This document shows positions 41,820-49,125 of a stretch of 51,439 bases of DNA, in pieces (the stretch's first letter is position 1; every line of letters begins with the position of its first letter). The DNA lies in assembly GCA_900545405.1 (NCBI GenBank), contig UQYT01000016.1:1-51439 (forward strand), given 5' to 3'. The DNA comes from an uncultured Eubacteriales bacterium. Lineage in GTDB: Bacteria > Bacillota > Clostridia > Oscillospirales > Oscillospiraceae. Made by a program: the position numbers and the translations under genes. The notes under the pieces are model-generated. The model was not told where the DNA came from. It was given only the letters and a program-made list of their open reading frames with translations, and did not search any database.

Positions 41820-43087
41820 AGGCCGCAAACGAGCGCCGCCGGCGCAGGCTCAAAAATATGCCGCTGCGCCTTAGCTTCGTGCTCTACATGGTCGTCACCG
41901 CCCTCGCCGCGACCGCCGTCTGCGCCCTCATCATAAACGGGCTGGACAACACGCGGATCGAGCTCTACTATAAATACCGCGACCAGGCCGAGCAGATACC
42001 CATACCCGAGGGCGGGCACGCCGAGTACGGCTACACGAACGACGCCGAGGTCTACGTCATATACGACGCGGACGACCACGCCGTGGACAGCGGCAGCGTC
42101 CCCTATGACGAGGGCAGCCTGGTGAGCGACGTGGGCGGCGTGATAATCATGCCCGAGTACAGCGCCGAGGACAAGTCCATCGACTATGTGTGCCGCTTGC
42201 TCCAGGCCCTGACCATACCCGTCTCCTACCTCGGCGCCATAATTCTCTGCGCCGTCATCTTCTACCGGCGCAAGCTCAGGCGGCCCATAGAGATACTCAA
42301 CGCCGCGTCGGAGAAGATCGCGGAAAACGACCTGGGCTTCACGGTGGAGGTCCCCTGCGGCAACGAGCTGGGGCGGCTGTGCGAGTCCTTTGAGAAGATG
42401 CGCGCCGCGCTGCTGGAGCTCAACCGCGAGCACTGGGCGCAGATGGAGGAGCGCCGCCGCCTTAACGCCGCCTTCGCCCACGACCTGCGCACCCCGCTTA
42501 CCGTCCTGCGCGGCCGGGCCTCCCTGCTGGAGGCCGAACTGCCGCCGGGCAGCGAGGCCGCCGCGGACGTCGGCGTCATGAAGACGCATATCGAGCGCCT
42601 TGTCCGCTATGCGGACGCCATGTCGAACCTCCAGCGCATGGAGGACGTGGAGGTGAAGCGCGCGCCGATGCAGCTCTCGGCCATAGCCGAGGGCCTGCGC
42701 GAGACGGCGGAGATACTCTTCGCGGGCCGCGAGGTGTGCGTCACGTCCGCGGAGGGCACGGCGGAGGTGGACATCGAGGTCGTCATGCAGGTCTGCGGGA
42801 ACATCCTCTCGAACAGCGCCCGCTACGCGCGCTCCCGCGTGGACATCGACCTCTCGCTGGTGAACGGTGCCATGCGCGTCGCCGTGACGGACGACGGCGG
42901 CGGCTTCACGCGCGAGGGGCTCGAAAAGGCCGCGGCGCCCTTTTACAAGGGCGAGGGCGGCGGCTCGGAGCACCTGGGCCTGGGCCTGAACATCTGCGAC
43001 ATCCTCTGCCGCCGCCACGGCGGGCGGCTGGTCATAGAAAACGTGGGCGCGGGTGCACGTGTCACCGCCGTATTCGGCGGCGAATAG
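41807..43087 (+). CDS. Sensor histidine kinase
   Basis: A 426-residue kinase. Transmembrane helices near residues 21-45 and 130-155 flank an acidic extracellular sensor of about 85 residues. HAMP follows, then HisKA with phospho-acceptor His225 in FAHDLRTPLT, and the ATPase domain with N-box GNILSNSARYA, VTDDGGGF and GLGLNICDILC. It starts with TTG at 41807, overlapping the regulator stop; the G-rich sequence 41789-41795 can serve as ribosome site. An ATG at 41858 is the alternative start. The signal is unknown. Confidence 0.93.
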   Translation: MGKIKAANERRRRRLKNMPLRLSFVLYMVVTALAATAVCALIINGLDNTRIELYYKYRDQAEQIPIPEGGHAEYGYTNDAEVYVIYDADDHAVDSGSVPYDEGSLVSDVGGVIIMPEYSAEDKSIDYVCRLLQALTIPVSYLGAIILCAVIFYRRKLRRPIEILNAASEKIAENDLGFTVEVPCGNELGRLCESFEKMRAALLELNREHWAQMEERRRLNAAFAHDLRTPLTVLRGRASLLEAELPPGSEAAADVGVMKTHIERLVRYADAMSNLQRMEDVEVKRAPMQLSAIAEGLRETAEILFAGREVCVTSAEGTAEVDIEVVMQVCGNILSNSARYARSRVDIDLSLVNGAMRVAVTDDGGGFTREGLEKAAAPFYKGEGGGSEHLGLGLNICDILCRRHGGRLVIENVGAGARVTAVFGGE

Positions 43088-43111
43088 GCCCGCGGGAAGG
43101 AGAAACCGGTC

Positions 43112-44065
43112 TTGCAGCTCTATTTTGCGCCCCTCGAGGGCGTCACAGGCTATGCCTTCCGCCGGGCCCACATGCGGTATTTTGCCCCGGCGGACAAATA
43201 TTTTGCGCCCTTTTACTCGCCCACGCGCGAGCACGTCCTGCCGCCGCGCGCGGCCCGGGAGCTCGACCCCGTCCGAAATGAGGGCGTGCCCCTCGTGCCG
43301 CAGCTCCTCTGCCGCGACCCGGGCGACTTCATCTGGGCGGCAAAGCTGCTCGCGGACATGGGCTACGGCGAGGTGAACCTCAACCTCGGCTGCCCCTCCG
43401 GCACCGTCGCCGCCAAGGGCAAGGGCTCGGGCTTTCTGGCCTTTCCGGAGGAGCTGGAGGCGTTTTTCGATCGCGTGTTCTCCGAGCCGGGGATGCCCCG
43501 CGTCTCGGTCAAGACCCGTCTCGGCGTCGAGGACCCGGCGGAGTTCGCCGCGCTGCTGGACATCTACCGGCGCTTCCCCATCTCCGAGCTCATCGTCCAC
43601 CCCCGCGTGCGCCGGGACATGTACAAGCTGCCCGCGAGGCCTGAGTATTTCCCGGAGGACGGCCCCTGGCCGCTCTGCTACAACGGCGACGTCTTCACGG
43701 CGGAGGCCGCGAGGGCGCTTGAAGCGCGCTTTCCGGGCATGTCGGCGCTGATGCTGGGCCGCGGCGCGGCGGCGAACCCGGCGCTCTTCTCGCTCATCCG
43801 GGGCGGAGGCGGCGTTGAGCGCGAGGCGCTCCGGGCCTTCCACGACGAGATATACGACACCTGCTGCCGCGACTTCGGCTCCGCGGGCTCGGCCATGCTG
43901 CGCATGAAGGAGCTCTGGGGCTATCTGCGGTATCTCTTCCCCGACTCCGCCAAGGCGATGAAGCGCCTCGCCAAGACGCGGCGCCCGGAGGAATACGTCT
44001 CCGCCGCGGCCGACATCCTGGGCGGCGAGAGGCTGGAGCCGGCGGGGGCGTTCAGCAATACGTAA
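43112..44065 (+). CDS. tRNA-dihydrouridine synthase family protein
   Basis: A 317-residue FMN enzyme of the Dus family: LYFAPLEGVTGYAFRRA at the N-terminus, NLNLGCPSGTVAAKGKGSGFL with the catalytic Cys near residue 94, then SVKTRLG, ELIVHPRVRRD, YNGDVFT and MLGRGAAANPALF. It reduces uridines to dihydrouridine in the D-loop or elsewhere in tRNA. The start is TTG with GGGAAGGAG about 10 bases upstream. It is the last gene before a full copy of the intergenic repeat. Confidence 0.9.
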   Translation: MQLYFAPLEGVTGYAFRRAHMRYFAPADKYFAPFYSPTREHVLPPRAARELDPVRNEGVPLVPQLLCRDPGDFIWAAKLLADMGYGEVNLNLGCPSGTVAAKGKGSGFLAFPEELEAFFDRVFSEPGMPRVSVKTRLGVEDPAEFAALLDIYRRFPISELIVHPRVRRDMYKLPARPEYFPEDGPWPLCYNGDVFTAEAARALEARFPGMSALMLGRGAAANPALFSLIRGGGGVEREALRAFHDEIYDTCCRDFGSAGSAMLRMKELWGYLRYLFPDSAKAMKRLAKTRRPEEYVSAAADILGGERLEPAGAFSNT

Positions 44066-44070
44066 ATATT

Positions 44071-44221
44071 TAAGGGGGAACTTCTTGGTAGGGTTTCCCC
44101 CTTTGACCACCATCCTGACCTTTTAAGCACAAGGGGATTCCGCCCGCTGCGGCGGGCAGCCAGAGGCTTTGCCTCTGGACTCCACCCGCTTTTTTGTAAA
44201 AAAGCGGGGCAAAAAACTTTT
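44071..44221. repeat. Multi-hairpin intergenic repeat, full copy 3
   Basis: Same order of hairpins as copies 1 and 2 from the second onwards: 44072-44080/44095-44103 (AAGGGGGAA/TTCCCCCTT), 44142-44147/44152-44157 (loop TGCG, as in the other copies), 44160-44167/44171-44178 (TTT loop), 44185-44195/44198-44208 (11 bp, GT loop), then tail GGCAAAAAACTTTTA. The stem sequences differ from copies 1 and 2 but remain paired. It fills the gap between the Dus and ThpR genes. No gene is visible in it. Confidence 0.85.
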
Positions 44222-44243
44222 ACACTCAGGGCGGGTAATTACT

Positions 44244-44777
44244 ATGAGGCTGTTCATTGCGATAAACTTCGGTGACCGGGCGCTCGACGCCTTTGAGGCG
44301 GCGCGGGAGAGGCTGCGCGCTCAGGCCGGGCGCGCCAACTACTCGCGGCGCGAGAACCTCCACCTCACGCTCGCCTTCCTCGGCGAGCTGCCGGGCTCGC
44401 GGCTGGCGGACATCGAGGCCGCGATGAGCGCCGCGGCGGCGGGGGCCGGGGCCTTCACGCTCAGCTTCGACCACGCCGGGCGCTTTCGCCGCGAGGGCGG
44501 GGACATCTGGTGGCTCGGCGCCGCCGATTGCCCGGCGCTCACAGCGCTGCAAAGCCGCCTCGCCTCGGAGCTCAGGGCGCGGGGCTTCGCGCTCGAGGAC
44601 CGGCGCTTTTCGCCGCATCTCACGCTCGCGCGGCGGGTGTTCGGCGCGGCCGATCCGCGCTCGCTCCTCGCCGAGCCCGTCCCCTGCCGCGTCTCCGGCA
44701 TGAGCCTCATGCTCTCCGAGCGGCCGGAGGGCATTCTCACTTACACGGAGCTCTTTTACGCCGCCTTTGCGCGTTGA
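44244..44777 (+). CDS. thpR: RNA 2',3'-cyclic phosphodiesterase (2H family)
   Basis: A 177-residue ThpR/LigT-type enzyme. The N-terminal MRLFIAINF and two HxT motifs (NLHLTLAFLGEL near residue 41 and FSPHLTLARRV near 131) give the two-histidine active site. It opens 2',3'-cyclic phosphates to 2'-phosphates on RNA. I chose the ATG at 44244 because the longer in-frame extension runs through the repeat element. Its 3' end overlaps the promoter of the next gene. Confidence 0.9.
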   Translation: MRLFIAINFGDRALDAFEAARERLRAQAGRANYSRRENLHLTLAFLGELPGSRLADIEAAMSAAAAGAGAFTLSFDHAGRFRREGGDIWWLGAADCPALTALQSRLASELRARGFALEDRRFSPHLTLARRVFGAADPRSLLAEPVPCRVSGMSLMLSERPEGILTYTELFYAAFAR

Positions 44778-44803
44778 CGGGGCGTGATTCGGCGTGTTAT
44801 CAT
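44774..44803 (+). promoter_or_regulatory. Promoter of the cyclase-family gene
   Basis: TTGACG at 44774-44779, an 18-base spacer, TATCAT at 44798-44803. The -35 box overlaps the thpR stop codon. Confidence 0.65.
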
Positions 44804-44839
44804 AGGCAGTACAGATGATCATAGAAAGGCGGTGCCGTC

Positions 44840-45469
44840 ATGCTCGTTCACGACCTCACTCACACCATAACCGAAGACATCCTCGTCTGGCCCGGCACGG
44901 AGCAGCCCAAACTCTCCGAGGGCAGCACGTTCGAACGCGACGGCTTCCGCGAGACGCGGCTGGAGATATTCTCCCACGTCGGCACGCACATGGACGCCCC
45001 GGCGCACATGCGCGTTGACCGGCCGCAGCTTGACGAGCTGCCCGCCTCCGCCTTCTGCGGCACGGCCTGGGTGCTCGACGCGCGCGGCTGCGCCCCCGGC
45101 GGCGAGGTGCCCGCAGAGGCCGTGGAAGGCGCCGCGGGCGCGGATTTCCTGCTCGTCTGCACGGGCTGGGACAGCTTCTGGAACACTCCGGAGTATTTCG
45201 GGCGCTTCCCCGTGCTCTCCGAGGCCGCCGTGCGCCGCGCCGTGGAGCTCGGCGTCAAGGGCATCGGTCTCGACACGATGGGCATTGACCCCATGGACGC
45301 CGAGGGCTTTCCGAGGCACCACATAATGTTTGAAAACAGCCTCGTAATCGTCGAAAACCTCTGCAATCTTACGGAAATTGCGGGCAGGCGCGTGTTTTTT
45401 GCGGCGCTGCCCCTGAAGTACAAAGACGCCGACGGCGCACCAGTGCGTGCCGTCGGCATCGAGGACTGA
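44840..45469 (+). CDS. Cyclase-family (kynurenine formamidase-like) metal hydrolase
   Basis: A 209-residue member of the cyclase family (PF04199-type). The metal-binding motif SHVGTHMDAPAHM is near residues 45-57, and the opening HDLTHTITEDILVWPG is typical. Relatives hydrolyse N-formylkynurenine, isatin or related amides/lactones; no tryptophan-degradation genes are nearby, so the substrate is open. AAAGGCGG precedes the ATG. The gene converges with the ZIP transporter gene. Confidence 0.88.
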   Translation: MLVHDLTHTITEDILVWPGTEQPKLSEGSTFERDGFRETRLEIFSHVGTHMDAPAHMRVDRPQLDELPASAFCGTAWVLDARGCAPGGEVPAEAVEGAAGADFLLVCTGWDSFWNTPEYFGRFPVLSEAAVRRAVELGVKGIGLDTMGIDPMDAEGFPRHHIMFENSLVIVENLCNLTEIAGRRVFFAALPLKYKDADGAPVRAVGIED

Positions 45470-45476
45470 CGCCCGC

Positions 45477-46265
45477 TCAACCGAGCGCGACGTCCAGTAT
45501 CATCATTATCACAAAGCCCAGCGCCGCGCCTATCGTGCCGACGTTGGAGTGTTCGCCCGCCTGGGCCTCGGGGATGAGCTCCTCCACGACGACATAGATC
45601 ATCGCCCCGGCGGCGAAAGAGAGTATGTACGGCAGCGCGGGCGTCACGAGGCCGGTCAGGAGTATCGTGAGCAGCGCGCCTATGGGCTCCACCACGCCGG
45701 AGAGCACGCCCATGCCGAAGGCCCTGCCCCGGCTCACGCCCTGGCCGACGAGCGGCATGGAGATCACCGCGCCCTCCGGCACGTTTTGCAGCGCTATCCC
45801 TGCGGCCAGCGTGAAGGCCGCGGCGGCGGAGACCGCCGTCTCGCCCGAGAGCGCGCCCGCGAACACCACGCCGACGGCCATGCCCTCCGGCAGGTTGTGC
45901 AGCGTCACGGCCAACACCAGCATCGTGCTCTTGCCGAGGGAGCAGCTCCTGCCCTCAGGGCAGTCGGAGCCGAGGTGCAGGTGCGGTATAACGCTGTCGA
46001 GGATGAGCAGGAAGATTATACCCGCCATAAAGCCCACGGCGGCCGGCACCCAGGGCGTCACTCCCTGGCCCTCTGCCATGTCTATGGCCGGGATTATCAG
46101 CGACCAGACCGAGGCCGCTATCATCACGCCCGACGCGAAGCCGAGCAGCAGCTTTTGTACCCAGGGGCTCGCCTCCCGCTTGAGGAAAAACACAAAGCAG
46201 GCCCCGAGCGCCGTGCCCAGGAAGGGTATCAAAATACCTATCGCGGTTTTGAGAGTGTCGTTCAC
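45477..46265 (-). CDS. ZIP-family metal transporter (ZupT-like)
   Basis: A 262-residue ZIP transporter with about eight membrane helices. Metal-site helices are visible: VTLHNLPEGMAVGV (about residues 119-132) and NVPEGAVISMPL (the equivalent His is Asn here), plus GVVEPIGALL. A His/Cys-containing loop (PHLHLGSDCPEGRSCSLG) lies between helices three and four. It would take up zinc or another divalent cation. The start is GTG with GGGAGG eight bases upstream and a consensus-like promoter further up. Confidence 0.92.
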   Translation of the reverse strand: MNDTLKTAIGILIPFLGTALGACFVFFLKREASPWVQKLLLGFASGVMIAASVWSLIIPAIDMAEGQGVTPWVPAAVGFMAGIIFLLILDSVIPHLHLGSDCPEGRSCSLGKSTMLVLAVTLHNLPEGMAVGVVFAGALSGETAVSAAAAFTLAAGIALQNVPEGAVISMPLVGQGVSRGRAFGMGVLSGVVEPIGALLTILLTGLVTPALPYILSFAAGAMIYVVVEELIPEAQAGEHSNVGTIGAALGFVIMMILDVALG

Positions 46266-46289
46266 ACGTACCGCCTCCCTTCTGCCCGG

Positions 46290-46317
46290 ATTATATCATA
46301 TAAAATTTTCTTTTCAA
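46290..46317 (-). promoter_or_regulatory. Promoter of the ZIP transporter gene
   Basis: Minus strand: TTGAAA (46317-46312), a 16-base spacer, consensus TATAAT (46295-46290). Its -35 box abuts the ECF-type promoter of the divergent operon. Confidence 0.75.
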
Positions 46318-46343
46318 TCAACTTTTCGCCAGCCAGCCGCGTC
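46318..46343 (+). promoter_or_regulatory. Candidate ECF-sigma promoter of the SGNH-sigma operon
   Basis: TCAACTTTT at 46318-46326 and CGTC at 46340-46343, 17 bases between AAC and CGTC. ECF sigma factors of the SigV/SigW/SigX kind use AAC-type -35 and CGTC/CGTA-type -10 boxes at this distance (family knowledge). It lies about 40 bases before the first gene of an operon encoding an ECF sigma factor, as expected for autoregulation. No good sigma-A -35 is seen here. Confidence 0.5.
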
Positions 46344-46381
46344 ATTATATACAGATAGACAGACAGGGGATGAGCCAGGAC

Positions 46382-47299
46382 ATGAGCAGAAAGAGCAGCC
46401 GGCGCGGAAGCCGGGGTGCGCGCTTCGGGCGCGGATTAAAGACGGCGCTGGCCGTTTTCGCGGTCGTCGTCTGCATGTTCATAGGCGGCTCGACCTTCTT
46501 CATCGGCCACGGCTCGCACGTCTCGGCGGACAACGGCCCCGCGCGGGAGAGCGCCCCGCCGGCTTCCGAGGCCCCGGCGGCTGAGAGCACCCGGCCCGAT
46601 GATAAGTCCGGCGGCGAGGACGCTGCCGGCGGCGAGCTCTCCGGCGGAGCCGAGACCGCGGAGGACGCGCGCCCCTCGCCCACGCCCAACGACTGCGACA
46701 TGCTGGTGCCCGAGAGCGAAGCCGTGGACGACAGCTATTTTGACGACGCCGTGTTCATCGGCAACTCCCGCACCGAGGGACTCAAGAAGTTCTCCGGCCT
46801 CTCCAACGCCACCTTCATAACCGAGGTCGGCCTCACGGTGGACAACATCTTCCGCGACTACTGCGACATCTCCGGAGGCTACAAGAGCCGCGCCTTCGAC
46901 GCGCTCGCCGGGATGAGCTTCAGCAAGGTCTACATCATGCTCGGCATGAACGAGCTCGGCTGGGTGTATGAGAGCGTGTTCAAGGACGACTACGGCAAGA
47001 TAATCGACAAGATACGCGAGATAAACCCGGACGCGGTCATATACATACAGTCCATCATCCCCGTCAGCAAGTGGAAGGACTCGAGCAACGACGTCTATAC
47101 AAACGCCAACGTGGAGCGCCTGAACTCCCAGCTGCGCGACCTCGCCGACGAGAAGGAGGTCCACTATCTGGACGTGGCCGGGGCCCTGATGGACTCCGAG
47201 GGCTATCTGCCCTACGAGGCCACGGGCGACGGCGTGCATCTGGAGCCGCCGTACTGCGTCAAGTGGACGGATTACCTGAGAACGCACACCGCACAATAG
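46382..47299 (+). CDS. Membrane-anchored SGNH/GDSL hydrolase or acyltransferase domain protein
   Basis: About 305 residues: a very basic N-terminus, one transmembrane helix (about residues 19-41), a low-complexity Ala/Glu/Ser/Pro-rich linker to about 110, then an extracellular SGNH domain. Catalytic blocks are IGNSRTEG (Ser), LGMNELGW (Asn) and DGVHLE (Asp, His). The domain resembles the C-terminal part of peptidoglycan O-acetyltransferase OatA but lacks the acyltransferase membrane domain. I prefer the ATG at 46382 to the one at 46370, which lies directly on the AGGGG site. It is the first gene of the sigma-factor operon (19-base gap to the next gene). Confidence 0.82.
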   Translation: MSRKSSRRGSRGARFGRGLKTALAVFAVVVCMFIGGSTFFIGHGSHVSADNGPARESAPPASEAPAAESTRPDDKSGGEDAAGGELSGGAETAEDARPSPTPNDCDMLVPESEAVDDSYFDDAVFIGNSRTEGLKKFSGLSNATFITEVGLTVDNIFRDYCDISGGYKSRAFDALAGMSFSKVYIMLGMNELGWVYESVFKDDYGKIIDKIREINPDAVIYIQSIIPVSKWKDSSNDVYTNANVERLNSQLRDLADEKEVHYLDVAGALMDSEGYLPYEATGDGVHLEPPYCVKWTDYLRTHTAQ

Positions 47300-47318
47300 A
47301 CAGAAAGAGGAAGATAGC

Positions 47319-47780
47319 ATGACAAAGAGGATAACCGCCGCGCTGCTGGCGCTCTGCCTGGCGCTTGCGCTCGCGGCCTGCGGGAAGGGCTCGGAGCCGG
47401 AGCTGAACATTGACGAACTTGGCGAGGAGCTCTACGCCGCCGGGACCTTCGGCGAGACGCTCTATCCGCTGGACGAATCCGTGGCCCAGGGGCTCTACGG
47501 CACGGATGCGGACACCCGCTGCTGGGTGCGCGCCGGCTCGGGCGCTACCGCCGAGGAGCTGGCCGTCTTTGAGACGAAGGACGCCGACGCCGCTGCCGCG
47601 CTGGTAAAGAAGCTCGAGACCCGCAACGCGGACCGCATAGAGAACTACTCGAGCTACATCCCCGCCGAGGTGCCGAAGCTGGAAAACGCGGTCATCCTCT
47701 CCGGCGGGCGCTATGTGGTGCTCTGCGTGGCGGAGGACGCCTCCGCCGTGCGCGAGGCCGCAGAGAAGGCCCTCGGCTGA
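47319..47780 (+). CDS. DUF4358 lipoprotein
   Basis: A 153-residue lipoprotein with signal peptide to about residue 20 (lipobox LAAC, Cys21), followed by a compact DUF4358 domain. The family is common in Clostridia, its function is unknown, and it is often next to SGNH proteins. GAGGAAG precedes the ATG. The sigma-factor gene begins one base after its stop, so it is tied to the stress-response module. It may be part of the sensor or a downstream effector at the cell surface (inference). Confidence 0.82.
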   Translation: MTKRITAALLALCLALALAACGKGSEPELNIDELGEELYAAGTFGETLYPLDESVAQGLYGTDADTRCWVRAGSGATAEELAVFETKDADAAAALVKKLETRNADRIENYSSYIPAEVPKLENAVILSGGRYVVLCVAEDASAVREAAEKALG

Positions 47781-47781
47781 T

Positions 47782-48258
47782 ATGAGCGGCGAGGAATTCG
47801 CCAACTTTGTCCGTCGGAACGAGGAGAGCTTTTACCGCATCGCATACAGCTATGTGCGCAGCCGCGAGGACGCGCTGGACATCGTGCAGGACGCCGTTGA
47901 AAAGGGCCTGCGCAAGCTGCCCACTCTGCGCGACCCGGAGCGGATAAAGCCCTGGTTCTGCCGCATACTGGTGAACGAGAGCATAGACCGCCTCCGCCGC
48001 CGCCGGGACACGGAGCCCGCGGACGAGAGCCTGCCCGGTCCTGACGACGCCAGCGGCCGCACGGAGGCGCTTGCGCTGTACGACGCTGTGGCGGCGCTGC
48101 CGCCCAAGCTCAAGACCGTCATAGTGCTGCGGTTTTTCGAGGACATGAAGCTCTCGGAGGTGGCACAGGCCGCCGGGTGTACGCTCAGCACGGCGAAATC
48201 CCGGCTCTACAAGGCCCTGGCGCTGCTGCGCGTGGAGCTTGACGACGGGGAGGTGTGA
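47782..48258 (+). CDS. ECF RNA polymerase sigma factor (SigV-like)
   Basis: A 158-residue ECF sigma factor. Region 2: FVRRNEESFYRIAYSYVRSREDALDIVQDAVEKG near the N-terminus. Region 4: LPPKLKTVIVLRFFEDMKLSEVAQAAGCTLSTAKSRLYKALALLRVEL at the C-terminus. It directs RNA polymerase to stress promoters and is expected to be held inactive by the anti-sigma factor encoded next (three-base gap). The start is the ATG at 47782; a longer in-frame extension overlaps the lipoprotein gene and is not conserved in character. Confidence 0.93.
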   Translation: MSGEEFANFVRRNEESFYRIAYSYVRSREDALDIVQDAVEKGLRKLPTLRDPERIKPWFCRILVNESIDRLRRRRDTEPADESLPGPDDASGRTEALALYDAVAALPPKLKTVIVLRFFEDMKLSEVAQAAGCTLSTAKSRLYKALALLRVELDDGEV

Positions 48259-48261
48259 GCG

Positions 48262-49095
48262 GTGAAGGACGAACTTCGCGACATATACATGCAGACGGAG
48301 ATCCCCGAGGAACTGCCCGGCCTCGTGGAGGGCGCGATCAGGCGCGGCACGCGGCGCGCCCGGCGCCGTAGGGCGGCGGTGAGGATAGCCTCGCCCATAC
48401 TTGCGGCCTGCGCGGTCTTTGTGCTCATGCTCAACACCGTGCCGACCTTTGCCGGGGCCCTGTACGAGGTGCCCGTGCTCGGCGACGTCTGCCGGGTGCT
48501 GACCGTCCGCCGCGATCACTATGAGGACGACAAGAAGAACGTGGACATCGAGGTCCCGGCCATAGACGTGCAGCTCGGCGGCGCCGACTGGGCCGACAGC
48601 GTAAATCAGCTCATCCAGGCCACGGTGAATGCCGAGGTGGCTCAGTCCGAGGCCCGCGCCGAGGAGTATTACGACGCCTTCATAGCCACAGGCGGCACGC
48701 CGGAGGAATATCAGCCCATAGGCATAGATGTCGACTACGAGGTCTATTACGCCTCGGACGAGGTTATCTCCTTCGCCGTCATAAAGACCGAGACGCTCGC
48801 CTCGGCCTATGAGACCTTCCACTACTATAATTATTACCTCAAGACCGGCGAGGAGCTGACCATCGAGGACGCCGCGGGGCCGGACTGGCGCGAGCGGGCC
48901 ATGTCTGCGCTCGTGGAGCTGGTCACGAACCCCGGCGAGGGCGAGACCTACTGGGCGCTGGAAGACATAGACCTCGACGCCGTGCTGGACGAGGCTCAGT
49001 TCAAGCTCGACTCCACCGGCGCGCCCGTGCTGGTGTTCCAGAAATACGCCCTCGGCCCCGGCGTGATGGACCGCCCGGAGCTCACGCTAAAATGA
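48262..49095 (+). CDS. RsiV-like transmembrane anti-sigma factor (DUF3298)
   Basis: A 277-residue protein. A cytoplasmic N-terminal segment (1-50, with an Arg-rich stretch at about 30-42) should bind the sigma factor. One transmembrane helix spans about 46-66. The extracellular part has a DUF4163/DUF3298-type fold, ending with TGAPVLVFQKYALGPGVMDRPELTL. This is the layout of B. subtilis RsiV, which binds lysozyme and is then cleaved to release SigV (established for RsiV, inferred here). The start is GTG, with GGGGAGGTG upstream. It is the last gene of the operon, before a bidirectional terminator. Confidence 0.85.
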   Translation: MKDELRDIYMQTEIPEELPGLVEGAIRRGTRRARRRRAAVRIASPILAACAVFVLMLNTVPTFAGALYEVPVLGDVCRVLTVRRDHYEDDKKNVDIEVPAIDVQLGGADWADSVNQLIQATVNAEVAQSEARAEEYYDAFIATGGTPEEYQPIGIDVDYEVYYASDEVISFAVIKTETLASAYETFHYYNYYLKTGEELTIEDAAGPDWRERAMSALVELVTNPGEGETYWALEDIDLDAVLDEAQFKLDSTGAPVLVFQKYALGPGVMDRPELTLK

Positions 49096-49123
49096 AAAAC
49101 AGCCGCCCGAGGGCGGCTGTTTT
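49096..49123. terminator. Bidirectional intrinsic terminator
   Basis: 13-base arms (49096-49108 with 49111-49123), A-rich on the left and TTTTCTTT on the right, between the converging anti-sigma and M16 peptidase genes. Confidence 0.88.
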
Positions 49124-49125
49124 CT

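Noticed and set aside
36134..44113. Long antisense frames opposite the S9 peptidase and the kinase/Dus genes
   Set aside because: Same reason: shadow frames of genes whose catalytic motifs are clear on the other strand.
24186..44221. The two AAAAAAGCGGGGCAAAAAAC copies lie exactly 20,000 bases apart
   Set aside because: Other sequence around them differs; the round distance is a coincidence, not a large duplication.
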